Positions 1 through 9,589 of a DNA stretch of 64,000 nucleotides are shown here, one piece after another. Within the stretch, counting starts at the first letter, position 1, and each line of letters starts with the position of its first letter. Source of the DNA: Syntrophomonas zehnderi OL-4. Lineage in GTDB: Bacteria; Bacillota; Syntrophomonadia; Syntrophomonadales; Syntrophomonadaceae. A program made the translations under genes and the position numbers. The notes beneath the pieces are model-generated. The model was not told where the DNA came from. It worked only from the letters and a program-made list of their open reading frames with translations, and searched no databases. The stretch covers positions 219,458 through 283,457 of the forward strand of contig NZ_CGIH01000004.1 of the NCBI RefSeq assembly GCF_000983115.1, given 5' to 3'.

Positions 1-1
1 G

Positions 2-670
2 CACATATCCCATGAAGGCGGGGATTTGGAAGATCCGGCCCATGAGGCTCAAAACAATCTGTATGTCTTAACCGTTCCCCCGGAGGAAGCCCCGGATAAG
101 CCCTGTTATGTAGAAATAGGCTTTGAGCAAGGGATTCCCGTGGCCATAAACAGCCAAAAAATGGGGCCTATACAGCTGCTTACCGAGCTTAACCGCTTGG
201 GTGGAGCCAACGGGGTAGGGATCACTTCACTGGTGGAAAATCGCCTGGTGGGGATGAAATCCCGCGGTGTTTACGAAACACCTGGAGGCACTATCCTGTA
301 TGCTGCCCACGAAGAACTGGAACGTTTGACCTTGGATCGCCGAACCCTGCAGTTTAAAGAGCAAATGGCGCTCAAATATGCTGAGTTGGTTTATGATGGC
401 AACTGGTTTACCAAGCTGCGCGAAGCTATGGATGCCTTTGTGGATGAGACCCAAAAAACCGTTACCGGCAAAGTGCGGGTAAAGCTGTATAAAGGCAGCT
501 GCGAGGCCGTAGCTTCTGAATCACCTTATTCGTTATACCTGGAGGATCTGGCTACCTTTGGCGGAGATGATATTTACAGCCACAAAGATGCCGAAGGCTT
601 TATCAACCTCTTTGGAATCCCCCTTAAGGTGCAGGCCATGTTAAACAGGAAAATAGGCGCAGACAAGTAG
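2..670 (+). CDS. argG: Argininosuccinate synthase, C-terminal part (cut by window edge)
   Basis: This is the C-terminal half of argininosuccinate synthase, which joins citrulline and aspartate with ATP to give argininosuccinate in the cytoplasmic arginine pathway. The reading frame is open from base 2 and begins [12 protein letters not shown], matching the conserved family stretch that precedes the tetramerisation region. The apparent TTG start at 26 is therefore an artefact and the true start lies before the window. About 222 residues are visible of a family length near 400. The pathway partner argH lies 9 kb downstream on the same strand, separated by unrelated genes. Recognition of the family is firm. 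Confidence 0.9.
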   Translation, partial: HISHEGGDLEDPAHEAQNNLYVLTVPPEEAPDKPCYVEIGFEQGIPVAINSQKMGPIQLLTELNRLGGANGVGITSLVENRLVGMKSRGVYETPGGTILYAAHEELERLTLDRRTLQFKEQMALKYAELVYDGNWFTKLREAMDAFVDETQKTVTGKVRVKLYKGSCEAVASESPYSLYLEDLATFGGDDIYSHKDAEGFINLFGIPLKVQAMLNRKIGADK

Positions 671-734
671 GCATTAGGTCATGTAGAAGCGTAATGCCGT
701 AACAGGAGATAAGCAGCAAAATAAATGAGCAAAA

Positions 735-770
735 TAGAGCAGAGGGGATAACAATCCTTACTCTGCTCTA
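735..770 (+). terminator. Hairpin after argG, possible terminator
   Basis: Perfect 10-bp arms (TAGAGCAGAG and CTCTGCTCTA) enclose a 16-base loop 64 bases past the argG stop. Only a weak T-rich stretch follows, so intrinsic termination is possible but not certain. Confidence 0.4.
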
Positions 771-904
771 CTTGTGTGCGATTTTAAACGAATACAAACG
801 AATTTTAATAAAATATAAACAAAATTGCATATTATTGTACTTAATTTTCTGAAGGGGAATAAAATAGGTACTTGCGTCTGTCCCGCGCAAGGAGGATAAT
901 GAAA

Positions 905-951
905 ATACATCATATAGTGGTTCTAGTTTTTAGATGCCATATATGTTGTGG
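905..951 (+). promoter_or_regulatory. Candidate pair of NrdR boxes upstream of nrdD
   Basis: Two 16-base stretches at 905-920 and 936-951 match the known NrdR box consensus (acaCwAtATaTwGtgt) at about 12 and 11 of 16 positions by eye. Their starts are 31 bases apart, the roughly three-helical-turn phasing known for NrdR box pairs. NrdR is the nucleotide-responsive repressor of ribonucleotide reductase genes. The second box would overlap coding sequence if nrdD started at 934, which supports the later start at 979. The nrdR gene is not in the window. Confidence 0.5.
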
Positions 952-978
952 TATGAAGCTTTATTAAGGAGGATGCTT

Positions 979-3096
979 GTGGATATCAGCAGGATTAAAA
1001 AAAGGGATGGCCGGATCGTCGATTTTGAAAAAGAGAAGATTGCTCAGGCCATTTACAAGGCAGCCAAGGCGGTAGGCGGCAAGGATTATCAGACCGCCCA
1101 GGAATTAGCCGATAAAGTAGTTGAAATTGCCCAATATGTAGATGATGATGAGATAGCTACCGTGGAAAGCATACAGGATCTGGTCGAGAAGGTATTGGTT
1201 AAAAACGGCCACTATAAGACGGCCAAAGCCTATATACTCTACCGCAAGCAGCATGAGGATCTGCGCCAGGTCGATCAGCTTCTTTTTAACAACCAAATAA
1301 TTACCAACTATCTGGAACGCAACGATTGGAGAATCAAAGAAAATTCAAATATGACCTACTCCTTGCAGGGGATGAATTTCCATTTATCATCCGTAATAGT
1401 ATCCCAGTATTGGCTGGATCAGATTTATACCCCGCAAATGAAAGCCATGCAGAGCAGCGGAGATTTTCACATTCACGATCTGGGGATATTAGGTGTTTAT
1501 TGTGTGGGCTGGGATATACGGGATCTTCTCTTAGAAGGTTTTAAAGGCGTGCGCGGCAAAGTCGCCAGCGGCCCGGCTAAACATTTTCGTTCTATCCTGG
1601 GACAGATCGTTAACTTTTTCTTCACCCTCCAGGGTGAAGCAGCCGGTGCGCAGGCATTTTCCAATTTTGATACCCTCCTGGCCCCCTTTATTCGTTATGA
1701 TAATTTAGATTATAAACAGGTCAAACAGGGGCTGCAGGAATTCGTATTCAACATGAACGTCCCCACTAGGGTTGGGTTCCAAACACCTTTTACAAATGTA
1801 ACTTTGGATCTTAAGGTACCGGAGTTTATGAAGGATGAGCCGGTAATAATCGGTGGTAAATATATGGATGCGACTTACGGGGAGTTTCAGGCGGAAATGG
1901 ATATCTTCAATCAGGCCTTTGCTGAGGTCATGATGGAGGGGGACTGCGAGGAGCGGGTCTTTACCTTCCCGATCCCCACCTATAATATTACGAAAGATTT
2001 TGATTGGGACAATCCCAACTACGATAAAATTTGGGAAATAACCGCCAAATATGGCATCCCAAACTTCTCCAACTTTATCAATTCCGATATGAGTCCGGAA
2101 GATGCCCGCAGCATGTGTTGCCGGCTGCGCCTGGATAACCGGGAATTAAGAAAACGCGGCGGCGGCTTGTTTGGAGCCAATCCCCTGACCGGCTCTATCG
2201 GCGTAGTCACCATCAATATGAGCCGTCTGGGATATCTGTCCTCAAGCAAGCAAGAATATTTTGAGCGTTTGGCTGAAGTCATGGATGTAGCCCGCGATAG
2301 CCTGGAAATAAAACGCAAGGTATTGGAGAATCTAACGGAATCAGGGCTTTATCCCTACTCGCAATTCTATCTGCGCAATGTAAAAGCTGGATTTGGCCAG
2401 TATTGGAAGAATCATTTCTCCACCATCGGCATGGTAGGAATGAATGAGTCCTGCCTGAACTTTTTGGGACAGGATCTGGCCAGTCCTGCGGGGATAGCTT
2501 TCACCAAGGAAGTAATGGATTTTATGCGGGAGAGACTCAGTCAATACCAGGAGGAAAGCGGCAACATCTATAATCTGGAGGCCACTCCGGCTGAGGGCGT
2601 TTCTTATGGGATTGCCCGCAAGGACAAGGAGACCTATCCCCAGATCATCGTTGCCAATGAAGCTGATTATAAAAAAGGAGCCGAGCCTTATTACACGAAT
2701 TCCACCCAGTTGCCGGTAAACTACACCGATGATCTTTTTGAGGCCTTGCTGATCCAGGATGAACTGCAGACCCGCTATACGGGAGGAACGACCTTCCATA
2801 TATTCCTGGGTGAATCCATATCCTCTATAACATCCGTTAAAAAACTGGTGTTTAAGGTGTGTGAGCAGTTTAAACTACCGTATTTCACGGTTACTCCGAC
2901 CTTTAGTATCTGTCCCAGCCATGGCTATATAAGCGGACAACATCATAGCTGTCCCATTTGTGAAGCCGAAGGCAAACAGACGGTCTGCGAAGTCTATTCA
3001 CGGGTGGTAGGGTATCTTCGCCCCATTGACCAATGGAATGCCGGCAAACAGGAAGAGTTCAAAGAAAGAAGTGTATTTGACAAGGCGATAAATTAA
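979..3096 (+). CDS. nrdD: Anaerobic ribonucleoside-triphosphate reductase (class III)
   Basis: Reduces ribonucleoside triphosphates to deoxyribonucleotides without oxygen, using a glycyl radical. An N-terminal ATP-cone begins at about residue 5 (KKRDGRIVDFEKEKI). The C terminus has the Cys-rich zinc site (CPSHG, SCPIC, TVCEV) followed by the glycyl-radical motif RVVGYLRP, with the radical Gly about 28 residues from the end, and then WNAGKQEEF. Length of about 705 residues fits the family. I chose GTG 979 because AAGGAGG ends six bases before it; ATG 973 touches that site and ATG 934 lies inside the candidate NrdR box. The activase gene follows after one base, so the two form an operon. Confidence 0.93.
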   Translation: MDISRIKKRDGRIVDFEKEKIAQAIYKAAKAVGGKDYQTAQELADKVVEIAQYVDDDEIATVESIQDLVEKVLVKNGHYKTAKAYILYRKQHEDLRQVDQLLFNNQIITNYLERNDWRIKENSNMTYSLQGMNFHLSSVIVSQYWLDQIYTPQMKAMQSSGDFHIHDLGILGVYCVGWDIRDLLLEGFKGVRGKVASGPAKHFRSILGQIVNFFFTLQGEAAGAQAFSNFDTLLAPFIRYDNLDYKQVKQGLQEFVFNMNVPTRVGFQTPFTNVTLDLKVPEFMKDEPVIIGGKYMDATYGEFQAEMDIFNQAFAEVMMEGDCEERVFTFPIPTYNITKDFDWDNPNYDKIWEITAKYGIPNFSNFINSDMSPEDARSMCCRLRLDNRELRKRGGGLFGANPLTGSIGVVTINMSRLGYLSSSKQEYFERLAEVMDVARDSLEIKRKVLENLTESGLYPYSQFYLRNVKAGFGQYWKNHFSTIGMVGMNESCLNFLGQDLASPAGIAFTKEVMDFMRERLSQYQEESGNIYNLEATPAEGVSYGIARKDKETYPQIIVANEADYKKGAEPYYTNSTQLPVNYTDDLFEALLIQDELQTRYTGGTTFHIFLGESISSITSVKKLVFKVCEQFKLPYFTVTPTFSICPSHGYISGQHHSCPICEAEGKQTVCEVYSRVVGYLRPIDQWNAGKQEEFKERSVFDKAIN

Positions 3097-3097
3097 T

Positions 3098-3814
3098 ATG
3101 AATTTTGGCGGAATAATAAAACAAAGTCTGGTTGATTACCCGGGTGAAATAGCGGCCGTTCTTTTCACCCGGGGCTGCAATATGCGCTGCCCTTTTTGTC
3201 ATAATCCCCAACTGCTGATAAAAACCAAAAATGATGGTGCGGCTCTGACTGGATTAGAAGAAGTCCTGCGTTTTTTAAAGGAACGCCAGGGCTTTCTTGA
3301 TGCTGTGGTTATCAGCGGAGGCGAGCCAACCCTTAATGAGGAACTGCCCGAGGCCATAAAAAGGATTAAATCCCTGGGTTATCTGGTCAAACTCGATACC
3401 AACGGCACCAATGCTGTAATGGTGGAAAGATTACTGCGGGAGGGTCTTTTGGATTATGTAGCCATGGATATCAAGGCTCCGGTGGAATTCAAGAGCTACC
3501 TTAGGGCCTGCGGACGTTTGTCCAGCCATGATTTTTTCCAAATCAGAAACTCCATCCATCTGCTTAATAATCTAAGCGATATTAAAGTGGAATTTCGTTC
3601 TACCTTAATACCGCTCCTGCATACACCCGGAGATGTTGAAGAAATGGCCCGCTATATCAAGGGTGCTGATAGATATACTCTGCAGCAGTTTAACCCTCGG
3701 GTAACCCTGGATCCCAGTTACGGAGAGATCGTACCTTTCAGCAAAGGGGAAATGGAGGATATGGCTGAATTATGTCGAGCCTATGTCCATGAAGTTCGGG
3801 TGGTAAATATTTAG
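3098..3814 (+). CDS. nrdG: Anaerobic ribonucleotide reductase activating protein (radical SAM)
   Basis: Radical-SAM activase that uses S-adenosylmethionine and a 4Fe-4S cluster to generate the glycyl radical on NrdD. The cluster motif CNMRCPFC places the three cysteines at residues 27, 31 and 34, preceded by FTRG, and a SAM-binding SGGEPTL motif follows near residue 70. At 238 residues it fits the longer NrdG subgroup common in anaerobes rather than the short E. coli type. It starts one base after the nrdD stop, so co-transcription and a stable NrdD-NrdG partnership are expected. Confidence 0.9.
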   Translation: MNFGGIIKQSLVDYPGEIAAVLFTRGCNMRCPFCHNPQLLIKTKNDGAALTGLEEVLRFLKERQGFLDAVVISGGEPTLNEELPEAIKRIKSLGYLVKLDTNGTNAVMVERLLREGLLDYVAMDIKAPVEFKSYLRACGRLSSHDFFQIRNSIHLLNNLSDIKVEFRSTLIPLLHTPGDVEEMARYIKGADRYTLQQFNPRVTLDPSYGEIVPFSKGEMEDMAELCRAYVHEVRVVNI

Positions 3815-3916
3815 CAAGAACCCGCCTTGTAAACGGTTGCCAAGGCTTAATATGGCTAAAATCCTAAGACACTGGCGGGCTGCGGGCCAGACGACCGTTT
3901 TTAAGGGAGAAGTACC

Positions 3917-5686
3917 ATGAATTATGATATACAGTCAGCTTTAAAAAGATATTTTGGTTATAACAGCTTTAAAACCGGGCAGTCAGATATTATAGATAGC
4001 ATTCTGGCCGGGCAGGACACCTTAGGCATCATGCCTACCGGGGGAGGCAAGTCAATCTGTTATCAGTTGCCAGCCTTACTGCAGCCGGGATTAAGCCTGG
4101 TTATTTCACCCCTGATCGCCTTAATGAAAGATCAAGTGGACGCCTTAAATGAGCTGGGCATTACTGCGGCCTGCCTCAACAGCAGTATGGAGGCCGGGGA
4201 AGTCCGGCGTTGTCTGGTTGAAGCCAGTCAGGGCCATTACAAGATTTTATATGTGGCTCCTGAACGGCTGGCCTCAGAGGTTTTTACCAATCTGCTTAGA
4301 AACCTGCCGGTTTCCTTGATAGCGATAGATGAAGCCCATTGCGTTTCCCAGTGGGGACATGATTTCCGTCCCTCCTATCTGCAAATTGCCCCCTGGATAG
4401 CGGATCTGCCATCACGTCCAACCGTGGCGGCATTTACAGCCACGGCTACCCAGCAGGTGCGGGACGATATCATCAAACTTCTTAAGCTGTCCAACCCGGA
4501 TATCTACGTAACCGGTTTTAAAAGGGAAAACCTGCATCTGTCGGCGGCCAAAGGTGTCGACAAGACCAAATTCATCACCCGCTATATAGACACCCATCCC
4601 GAGCAGGCCGGTATTATTTATGCGGCAACCCGCAAAGAGGTGGATGCCCTGTATGAACACCTGCATTCCAAGGGCTACTCGGTGGGTCGATATCATGCCG
4701 GAATGAACCATGAAGAAAGACAGCAGAACCAGGAAGATTTCCTCTTTGATGAGACAAGGATTATTGTGGCTACCAATGCCTTTGGTCTGGGTATTGACAA
4801 ATCCAACGTCCGTTATGTAATCCATCACAATATGCCCCGCCATCTGGAAGCCTATTACCAGGAAGCCGGACGGGCCGGGCGGGATGGCGAACAGGCAGAT
4901 TGTATTCTTCTTTATGCGCCGGGGGATGTCCAGATCCAAAAGTACCTTATCGAGAACAGCGATTTAGACGAAGCCAGAAAAAGCGGAGAGTATAAAAAGC
5001 TGCAGAGTATGATCGATTACTGTCATAGCAGCCGCTGTCTGCAGCAGTATATCTTAAATTACTTTGGAGAAGAAGATGCGGCCAATCACTGCGGCAACTG
5101 TGCTAATTGCGGACAGGAATACGAGGTGCGCGATATTACGATCGAAGCTCAAAAGATCTTCTCCTGTATGCTGCGTATGCAGGAACAGTATGGGATGAAT
5201 CTGGTTGCCGGTGTGCTGAAGGGTTCAAAAAACAAACGGATTTTAAATCTGGGCTTTGACCGGCTTTCTACCTATGGCATTATGAGCGAAATGAACATCC
5301 CGGCGATCGTTGATCTCATGCATCTGCTCGAAGCGGAGGAATACATATATAATACCGGCGGACAGTATCCGGTTATACGCTTGCTGCCTAAAGCTAACCC
5401 GGTGCTGCGCGGTAAGGAAAGGGTTCTGGTAAAGATGCCCCGGGTGCCCGAAACGGCTGCACCGCAGAGCGATTTATTTGACCTGCTCAGGATTCGCCGC
5501 AAAGAAATAGCTGGCCGGGAAGGGGTGCCTCCATATGTTATATTCCATGACAGTACCTTAAAGGAAATGAGCTGCCGGGTTCCCCGCGATCAGGAAGAGA
5601 TGCTGGACATCCCTGGAGTGGGCGAAAACAAATTAAAAAAGTACGGCCAGCAGTTCCTGGAGGTTATTCAAGGCTATATCAAGTGA
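3917..5686 (+). CDS. recQ: ATP-dependent DNA helicase RecQ
   Basis: 3'-5' superfamily 2 DNA helicase of recombinational repair. The Walker A motif TGGGKS is at residues 41-46 and the DEAH box at 138-141, followed by CVSQWGHDFR, the aromatic-rich loop characteristic of RecQ. Motif VI reads QEAGRAGRDG. A zinc-binding region (CHSSRC, then HCGNCANC) lies near residues 375-400, and a C-terminal HRDC-like domain ends the protein (IPGVGENKLKKYG). At 589 residues it is full length. The ATG is preceded by AAGGGAG. It stands about 100 bases after nrdG and may be transcribed on its own. Confidence 0.93.
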   Translation: MNYDIQSALKRYFGYNSFKTGQSDIIDSILAGQDTLGIMPTGGGKSICYQLPALLQPGLSLVISPLIALMKDQVDALNELGITAACLNSSMEAGEVRRCLVEASQGHYKILYVAPERLASEVFTNLLRNLPVSLIAIDEAHCVSQWGHDFRPSYLQIAPWIADLPSRPTVAAFTATATQQVRDDIIKLLKLSNPDIYVTGFKRENLHLSAAKGVDKTKFITRYIDTHPEQAGIIYAATRKEVDALYEHLHSKGYSVGRYHAGMNHEERQQNQEDFLFDETRIIVATNAFGLGIDKSNVRYVIHHNMPRHLEAYYQEAGRAGRDGEQADCILLYAPGDVQIQKYLIENSDLDEARKSGEYKKLQSMIDYCHSSRCLQQYILNYFGEEDAANHCGNCANCGQEYEVRDITIEAQKIFSCMLRMQEQYGMNLVAGVLKGSKNKRILNLGFDRLSTYGIMSEMNIPAIVDLMHLLEAEEYIYNTGGQYPVIRLLPKANPVLRGKERVLVKMPRVPETAAPQSDLFDLLRIRRKEIAGREGVPPYVIFHDSTLKEMSCRVPRDQEEMLDIPGVGENKLKKYGQQFLEVIQGYIK

Positions 5687-5799
5687 GTTTAATAGACGCG
5701 GATAACGCGGATTTCCGCGGATTCACGCGGTTCTAATAGACACAGATAGCACAGATCAGACAGATTTACACAGCAACCTTAATTATGAACGAAGTTCAT

Positions 5800-5916
5800 A
5801 TCAGTAGTCCCCGCAGGGGGCAGCCTTAATAGTGACCGTTAGGGAGCATCAGTAGTCCCCGCAGGGGGCAGCCTTAATAGTGACCGTTAGGGAGCATCAG
5901 TAGTCCCCGCAGGGGG
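5800..5916 (+). repeat. 48-bp tandem repeat, about 2.4 copies, in the recQ 3' region
   Basis: Units start at 5800, 5848 and 5896; the third stops after 21 bases. The first two copies are identical as far as I can read. Each unit contains a small hairpin (CCCC-GCA-GGGG). The wider gap 5687-6028 has no gene; it also holds a low-complexity run rich in CGCGGAT near 5695-5735 and a small hairpin around 5986-6000. Confidence 0.85.
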
Positions 5917-6028
5917 ATTATCTTTAATTAATTAAACGTTATCAGCAGCATAATCGAATGCTCGAAAGAATCGGCAATTTGTAGGTGCGACCTTTGGTCG
6001 CTCCGATGAAATCGCAACCCTAACAATG

Positions 6029-6061
6029 CCCGGCACTCAAGATCGAGTGCCGGGTTTTTTT
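6029..6061 (+). terminator. Rho-independent terminator, plus strand
   Basis: Arms CCCGGCACTC (6029-6038) and GAGTGCCGGG (6045-6054) pair perfectly around a six-base loop and are followed by seven Ts. The T run sits on the plus strand, so it ends transcription arriving from recQ and faces the convergent permease gene. Confidence 0.85.
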
Positions 6062-6065
6062 AGAT

Positions 6066-8114
6066 CTAAAAATGCTCTTTTATAAAATCAGGCACATCAT
6101 TTTCGGAAAAACCACCGGATAAGGTTTGACCATTTTTAAGCAGAAAGCGGATGTTGTAAACCGGCCGGTAGACATTAATATAATTATTAAGACATATCTC
6201 CAGTTTATCCGTATCGGTTATCTTTAGAGTACCCGGTCTCTTTTCCATTTCTTGAATAGCCTGACGTTCATCCTTGCTCTCAAGCGTTCTCCAGGCTGCT
6301 TCATTATCAGCGGGTATTTTTTCAACTACTGCGTATTCTATATCCTGATTGGCAATGACTCGGGCCTGATCACGTTTATCTATTTCTATAAGCCATTGTT
6401 CAAATTCCAAAAAAGACTTCTGCCAGGCTACGTGAATGCGCTGTTGATCGTTTTTGAACAGGGCGATTTCGGCCCAGGGTACCTTGTTTGAGTTCATATC
6501 AGCATAGCTTTGCTTAAGGATTTCTTTCTTTAAGATTGCTACGGCTTGCTTTATTAATTGCGGATCTGATATAAAAACTTCTTTATCACTCACATCGTAT
6601 CCATGAATAGCCAGTGTTTTAATCTGCTGTGTATCTATCCGGAAGATATCATTTTGCAGCAGCTTAGCTTCCGGGGATTCGTAAATAGGTTTCAGCAGAT
6701 CCCGGTATTTATCCTTAGGCAGTACATATTGACGGTAGATGTGCTGCCCGTTTTTCATATTATAAACCAGACAAACTTCTTCATAATGTTGGTAGTGTCG
6801 GTAGGGGATATTGATAAGTTTTCTATCCCGGTCGCGGTTTTCGATTATTTTTTGGTGCAATGCGTAGATATTGGTCAGGTTAGTTTGATCTTTAAAATTA
6901 CATGGAACCGGTTTCAGCCAATATGCATGTTCGGTTTCTTGCACAGATGCCCGGCGGTTCACGTCTGCTTCCCGCAAATTGTAAAAAGATCTGTCCAGGT
7001 ATATACTCTCTACTTTAGCCAGATCAGGCTGCCTGCGCTCAAAACCGGTAAAGTCAAAATTTAGCCCGCCGATTACAATAAGCATCACCAATACGTAGAT
7101 TCCATAGCCTTTTAAGGCTTGCTTGTGCCACACCCGGGTCGACTTGGTAAGCAGTATTTCAACCAGGAAATAAGCCAGCAGGGAACCTAGAAAATAGCCG
7201 AAATACATCCAGGTCAGACTGGCTTGCTGGGTATCATAGAAATATGCACCCAATAATAACATAAAACAAAACGTTACTCCGTATTTGAAAACCGGGCGCA
7301 ACCAGTCAAAAGCGATAGCGCTGCCCGCCCTTTCCAGATGGCGCTGCTGGTAGAGATAGCTGCCTAATACAAATAAAATCAGTATAGTCAAAAGATAGGC
7401 GACTACTTCACCTGCCTGTAGAGGTACATAACTGAGGTCACCCATTCTTAATAAAGGAGAAAAAACGGTTTTGGCGGAGTAAAAGTCCCGGGTAAATCCA
7501 TAGAAAAAAAATCGGGCGTTAACGACCAGCAGCTCAAAGAGTCCGGTTGGCAGCACCAGAAGAATGAGTGTTAATATACCTTGCAGGGTGGATATACCAG
7601 TGCAGATGCCGGTAATTACCGTGACCATGAAAAAAATCAGATTAAAAAGCAGGCTACTTCCGAACCACCTTAATATTTGCCAGCCGCTAATATATTCTAT
7701 ACCCATTCCCGCCACCAGGATCCAGGAGACCAAGGCAGTAATTAAAAGCGGCAGGGATAATAAAACAATACCGGAGAAAATATGGGTATTATAGAGCGTT
7801 ACCCTTTTAACCGGCAGGGCGTGTATCATATCGTTGCGGTTGTTTTCTTGCAGGTATCGAAACAGCCACAGTCCGGTCATAATCGGTATAAGTATAAAAA
7901 GCATAATCTGGAATGCGGAATCAAATTTAAAAATACCTAAATATTGAGCGGAACCAATAATAATCTCCGGATTTTGGGCCTGGCTGTGCAGCATTATGAT
8001 TTTTAAGGGTATAGCCAGAAGCAGTCCCAAGAGGTAGACAACAGCGATCCAACCGTAATTTTTAAAATCATTGTGCAGAATTCCGCTATTAATAAAGGAT
8101 GTTTTTGATTTCAT
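6066..8114 (-). CDS. ABC-2 type transporter permease with large C-terminal soluble domain
   Basis: Membrane subunit of an ABC transporter paired with the ATPase upstream. The first 370 or so residues contain about eight hydrophobic spans, followed by a soluble region of about 300 residues that I take to be extracytoplasmic. This arrangement resembles the DUF6449-type permeases linked to YtrA-family regulators in Firmicutes. I chose ATG 8114 (MKSKTSFINS) because a longer start at 8225 would overlap the ATPase gene by 137 bases; the chosen start overlaps by 26 bases. The protein is then 682 residues. The substrate is unknown; related operons respond to cell-wall-active compounds, but nothing here proves that. 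Confidence 0.75.
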   Translation of the reverse strand: MKSKTSFINSGILHNDFKNYGWIAVVYLLGLLLAIPLKIIMLHSQAQNPEIIIGSAQYLGIFKFDSAFQIMLFILIPIMTGLWLFRYLQENNRNDMIHALPVKRVTLYNTHIFSGIVLLSLPLLITALVSWILVAGMGIEYISGWQILRWFGSSLLFNLIFFMVTVITGICTGISTLQGILTLILLVLPTGLFELLVVNARFFFYGFTRDFYSAKTVFSPLLRMGDLSYVPLQAGEVVAYLLTILILFVLGSYLYQQRHLERAGSAIAFDWLRPVFKYGVTFCFMLLLGAYFYDTQQASLTWMYFGYFLGSLLAYFLVEILLTKSTRVWHKQALKGYGIYVLVMLIVIGGLNFDFTGFERRQPDLAKVESIYLDRSFYNLREADVNRRASVQETEHAYWLKPVPCNFKDQTNLTNIYALHQKIIENRDRDRKLINIPYRHYQHYEEVCLVYNMKNGQHIYRQYVLPKDKYRDLLKPIYESPEAKLLQNDIFRIDTQQIKTLAIHGYDVSDKEVFISDPQLIKQAVAILKKEILKQSYADMNSNKVPWAEIALFKNDQQRIHVAWQKSFLEFEQWLIEIDKRDQARVIANQDIEYAVVEKIPADNEAAWRTLESKDERQAIQEMEKRPGTLKITDTDKLEICLNNYINVYRPVYNIRFLLKNGQTLSGGFSENDVPDFIKEHF

Positions 8115-8988
8115 ATCCGTTATCCCCCATTTCATAAATGAAAATCTCTTCCAGAGTAAGTGGCAGCACATCAATAATAGCGGGATTATGGGCCTTAATA
8201 CGGCGAATAATTTCCTCGCGGGCACCCCGCACGATCAATGTGGTTACCCGCCCTCTTTTTTCCTGGTAGACGGCCTGAATATCATTATGCCAAGCAGCAG
8301 GCAAATCATCCTTAAATGCCACCTGGATTTTATGCAGATCCGACTTAAGATCGTCCAAATCCCTTTGCATCAGCATTTTGCCTTTATGCAATATACCGAT
8401 ACAATCGCAGATATCTTCCAGTTCGCGCAGGTTATGCGAGGAGATGATTACCGTCATATCCCGGTCAGCTACATCCTGAATAATAAGGTTTTTTACCTTT
8501 TGGCGCATGACCGGATCCAGCCCGTCTAGAGGCTCGTCCAGGATCAAATAATCAGGCATGGCCGACAGAGACAGCCAGAATGCTACCTGACGCTGCATAC
8601 CTTTCGACAAGGTTTGGATACGGCGCTTATTATCGATATTAAAAACCGCCTGCAGTTTATCAAAGCGTTCCTGATTCCATTGCGGGTAAATTTTTGCATA
8701 AAAATCGGCCATATCCTGAATGGAAAAATTAAAAAAGAAGTATATATAATCAGGAATAAGCAAAAGCCGATTCTTAATTTCAATATTTTCGTACACCGGC
8801 TGAGAATCGATACAGATGTCCCCGGCATCCGGTCTTAAAATACCGGCCAGCAGTTTTAAAAGAGTAGTCTTGCCGGCCCCATTGGAACCCACCAGCCCGT
8901 AAATGGAACCTTTTTGAACCGATAGACTGACTTGGTTTAGAGCTTCCAGTTCCTCATAATGCTTAGTGATTCCGCTCAATTCAATCAT
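8089..8988 (-). CDS. ABC transporter ATP-binding protein
   Basis: Cytoplasmic ATPase subunit of the transporter encoded with the adjacent permease. Walker A GSNGAGKT is at residues 34-41, the signature reads LSKGMQRQ, and Walker B is LILDEPLDGLDP, followed by a switch-region SSHNL. Length 299 residues is normal. Its ATG overlaps the end of the GntR gene by eight bases, which indicates translational coupling in a gntR-ATPase-permease operon. Confidence 0.88.
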   Translation of the reverse strand: MIELSGITKHYEELEALNQVSLSVQKGSIYGLVGSNGAGKTTLLKLLAGILRPDAGDICIDSQPVYENIEIKNRLLLIPDYIYFFFNFSIQDMADFYAKIYPQWNQERFDKLQAVFNIDNKRRIQTLSKGMQRQVAFWLSLSAMPDYLILDEPLDGLDPVMRQKVKNLIIQDVADRDMTVIISSHNLRELEDICDCIGILHKGKMLMQRDLDDLKSDLHKIQVAFKDDLPAAWHNDIQAVYQEKRGRVTTLIVRGAREEIIRRIKAHNPAIIDVLPLTLEEIFIYEMGDNGYEIKNILY

Positions 8989-9370
8989 GGCTGCTGCCTC
9001 CCTTGTTTGTAGATATTAGATGCTTAACCAGGTTTTCAATCTGATCAGCACTTAAACCCAGATACAACATCTGGGCAATGATTCGTTTGAGGTCATGCTC
9101 AAGACTTTGCAAACGCAGCGTATGGTCTTCGGGAATCGCAGGGCGCACAAAACTACCTTTGCCAGGCAGTGAATAAATGTAGCCGCGATGATCCAATTCT
9201 TTGTAGGCCTTCTGAATGGTATTGGGGTTAACCGTCAATTCCGCGGCTAAAACCCGAACAGCTGGCAACTGTTCATCTGGCTTTAATACACCGTTAACAA
9301 TCAACTCGATGATCTTTTCTGTAAGCTGTTCATAGATCGGTGCCCGGCTACGTAGATCCAGGTCAAACAT
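8981..9370 (-). CDS. GntR-family transcriptional regulator (YtrA type)
   Basis: DNA-binding repressor expected to control its own operon. The winged-helix domain fills the first 75 residues (PIYEQLTEKII; LPAVRVLAAEL; VNPNTIQKAYKELDHRG), followed by only a short C-terminal tail, as in the YtrA subgroup. ATG 9370 (MFDLDLRSRAPIY) is preceded by AAAGGGGGAA and gives 129 residues; the longer frame back to 9439 would run through the candidate operator and promoter. First gene of the three-gene operon with the ABC transporter. Confidence 0.87.
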   Translation of the reverse strand: MFDLDLRSRAPIYEQLTEKIIELIVNGVLKPDEQLPAVRVLAAELTVNPNTIQKAYKELDHRGYIYSLPGKGSFVRPAIPEDHTLRLQSLEHDLKRIIAQMLYLGLSADQIENLVKHLISTNKGGSSHD

Positions 9371-9407
9371 AAAATTCCCCCTTTCCGACTTATATGTATT
9401 ATGACGA

Positions 9408-9442
9408 ATAGTACAGTTGATACACCAATTGTAAATCAACTG
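9408..9442 (-). promoter_or_regulatory. Candidate promoter and operator of the GntR/ABC operon
   Basis: An inverted repeat, CAGTTGAT (9414-9421) and ATCAACTG (9435-9442) with a 13-base spacer, overlaps a minus-strand promoter candidate: TTTACA at 9435-9430 and TACTAT at 9413-9408, 16 bases apart. Its position just before the regulator fits autorepression by the GntR protein. Confidence 0.4.
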
Positions 9443-9589
9443 AAAAATATTTGCAAAGAAAATTTATTTTAAAAATCAATTTTTCATATTTACATTTTAA
9501 AGATGCATTTCGTGAATTAAGATAATATAATAGATATTGCTAAACAATTTAGGACTTAGCAGGACGAAAACCCAGCTTGAGGTGTGAAA

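Noticed and set aside
934-978. Upstream ATG start for nrdD at 934
   Set aside because: No ribosome site before it and it overlaps a candidate NrdR box; AAGGAGG is placed for GTG 979.
5800-5916. Riboswitch or attenuator
   Set aside because: It lies after recQ, is a plain tandem repeat, and no downstream plus-strand gene is near.
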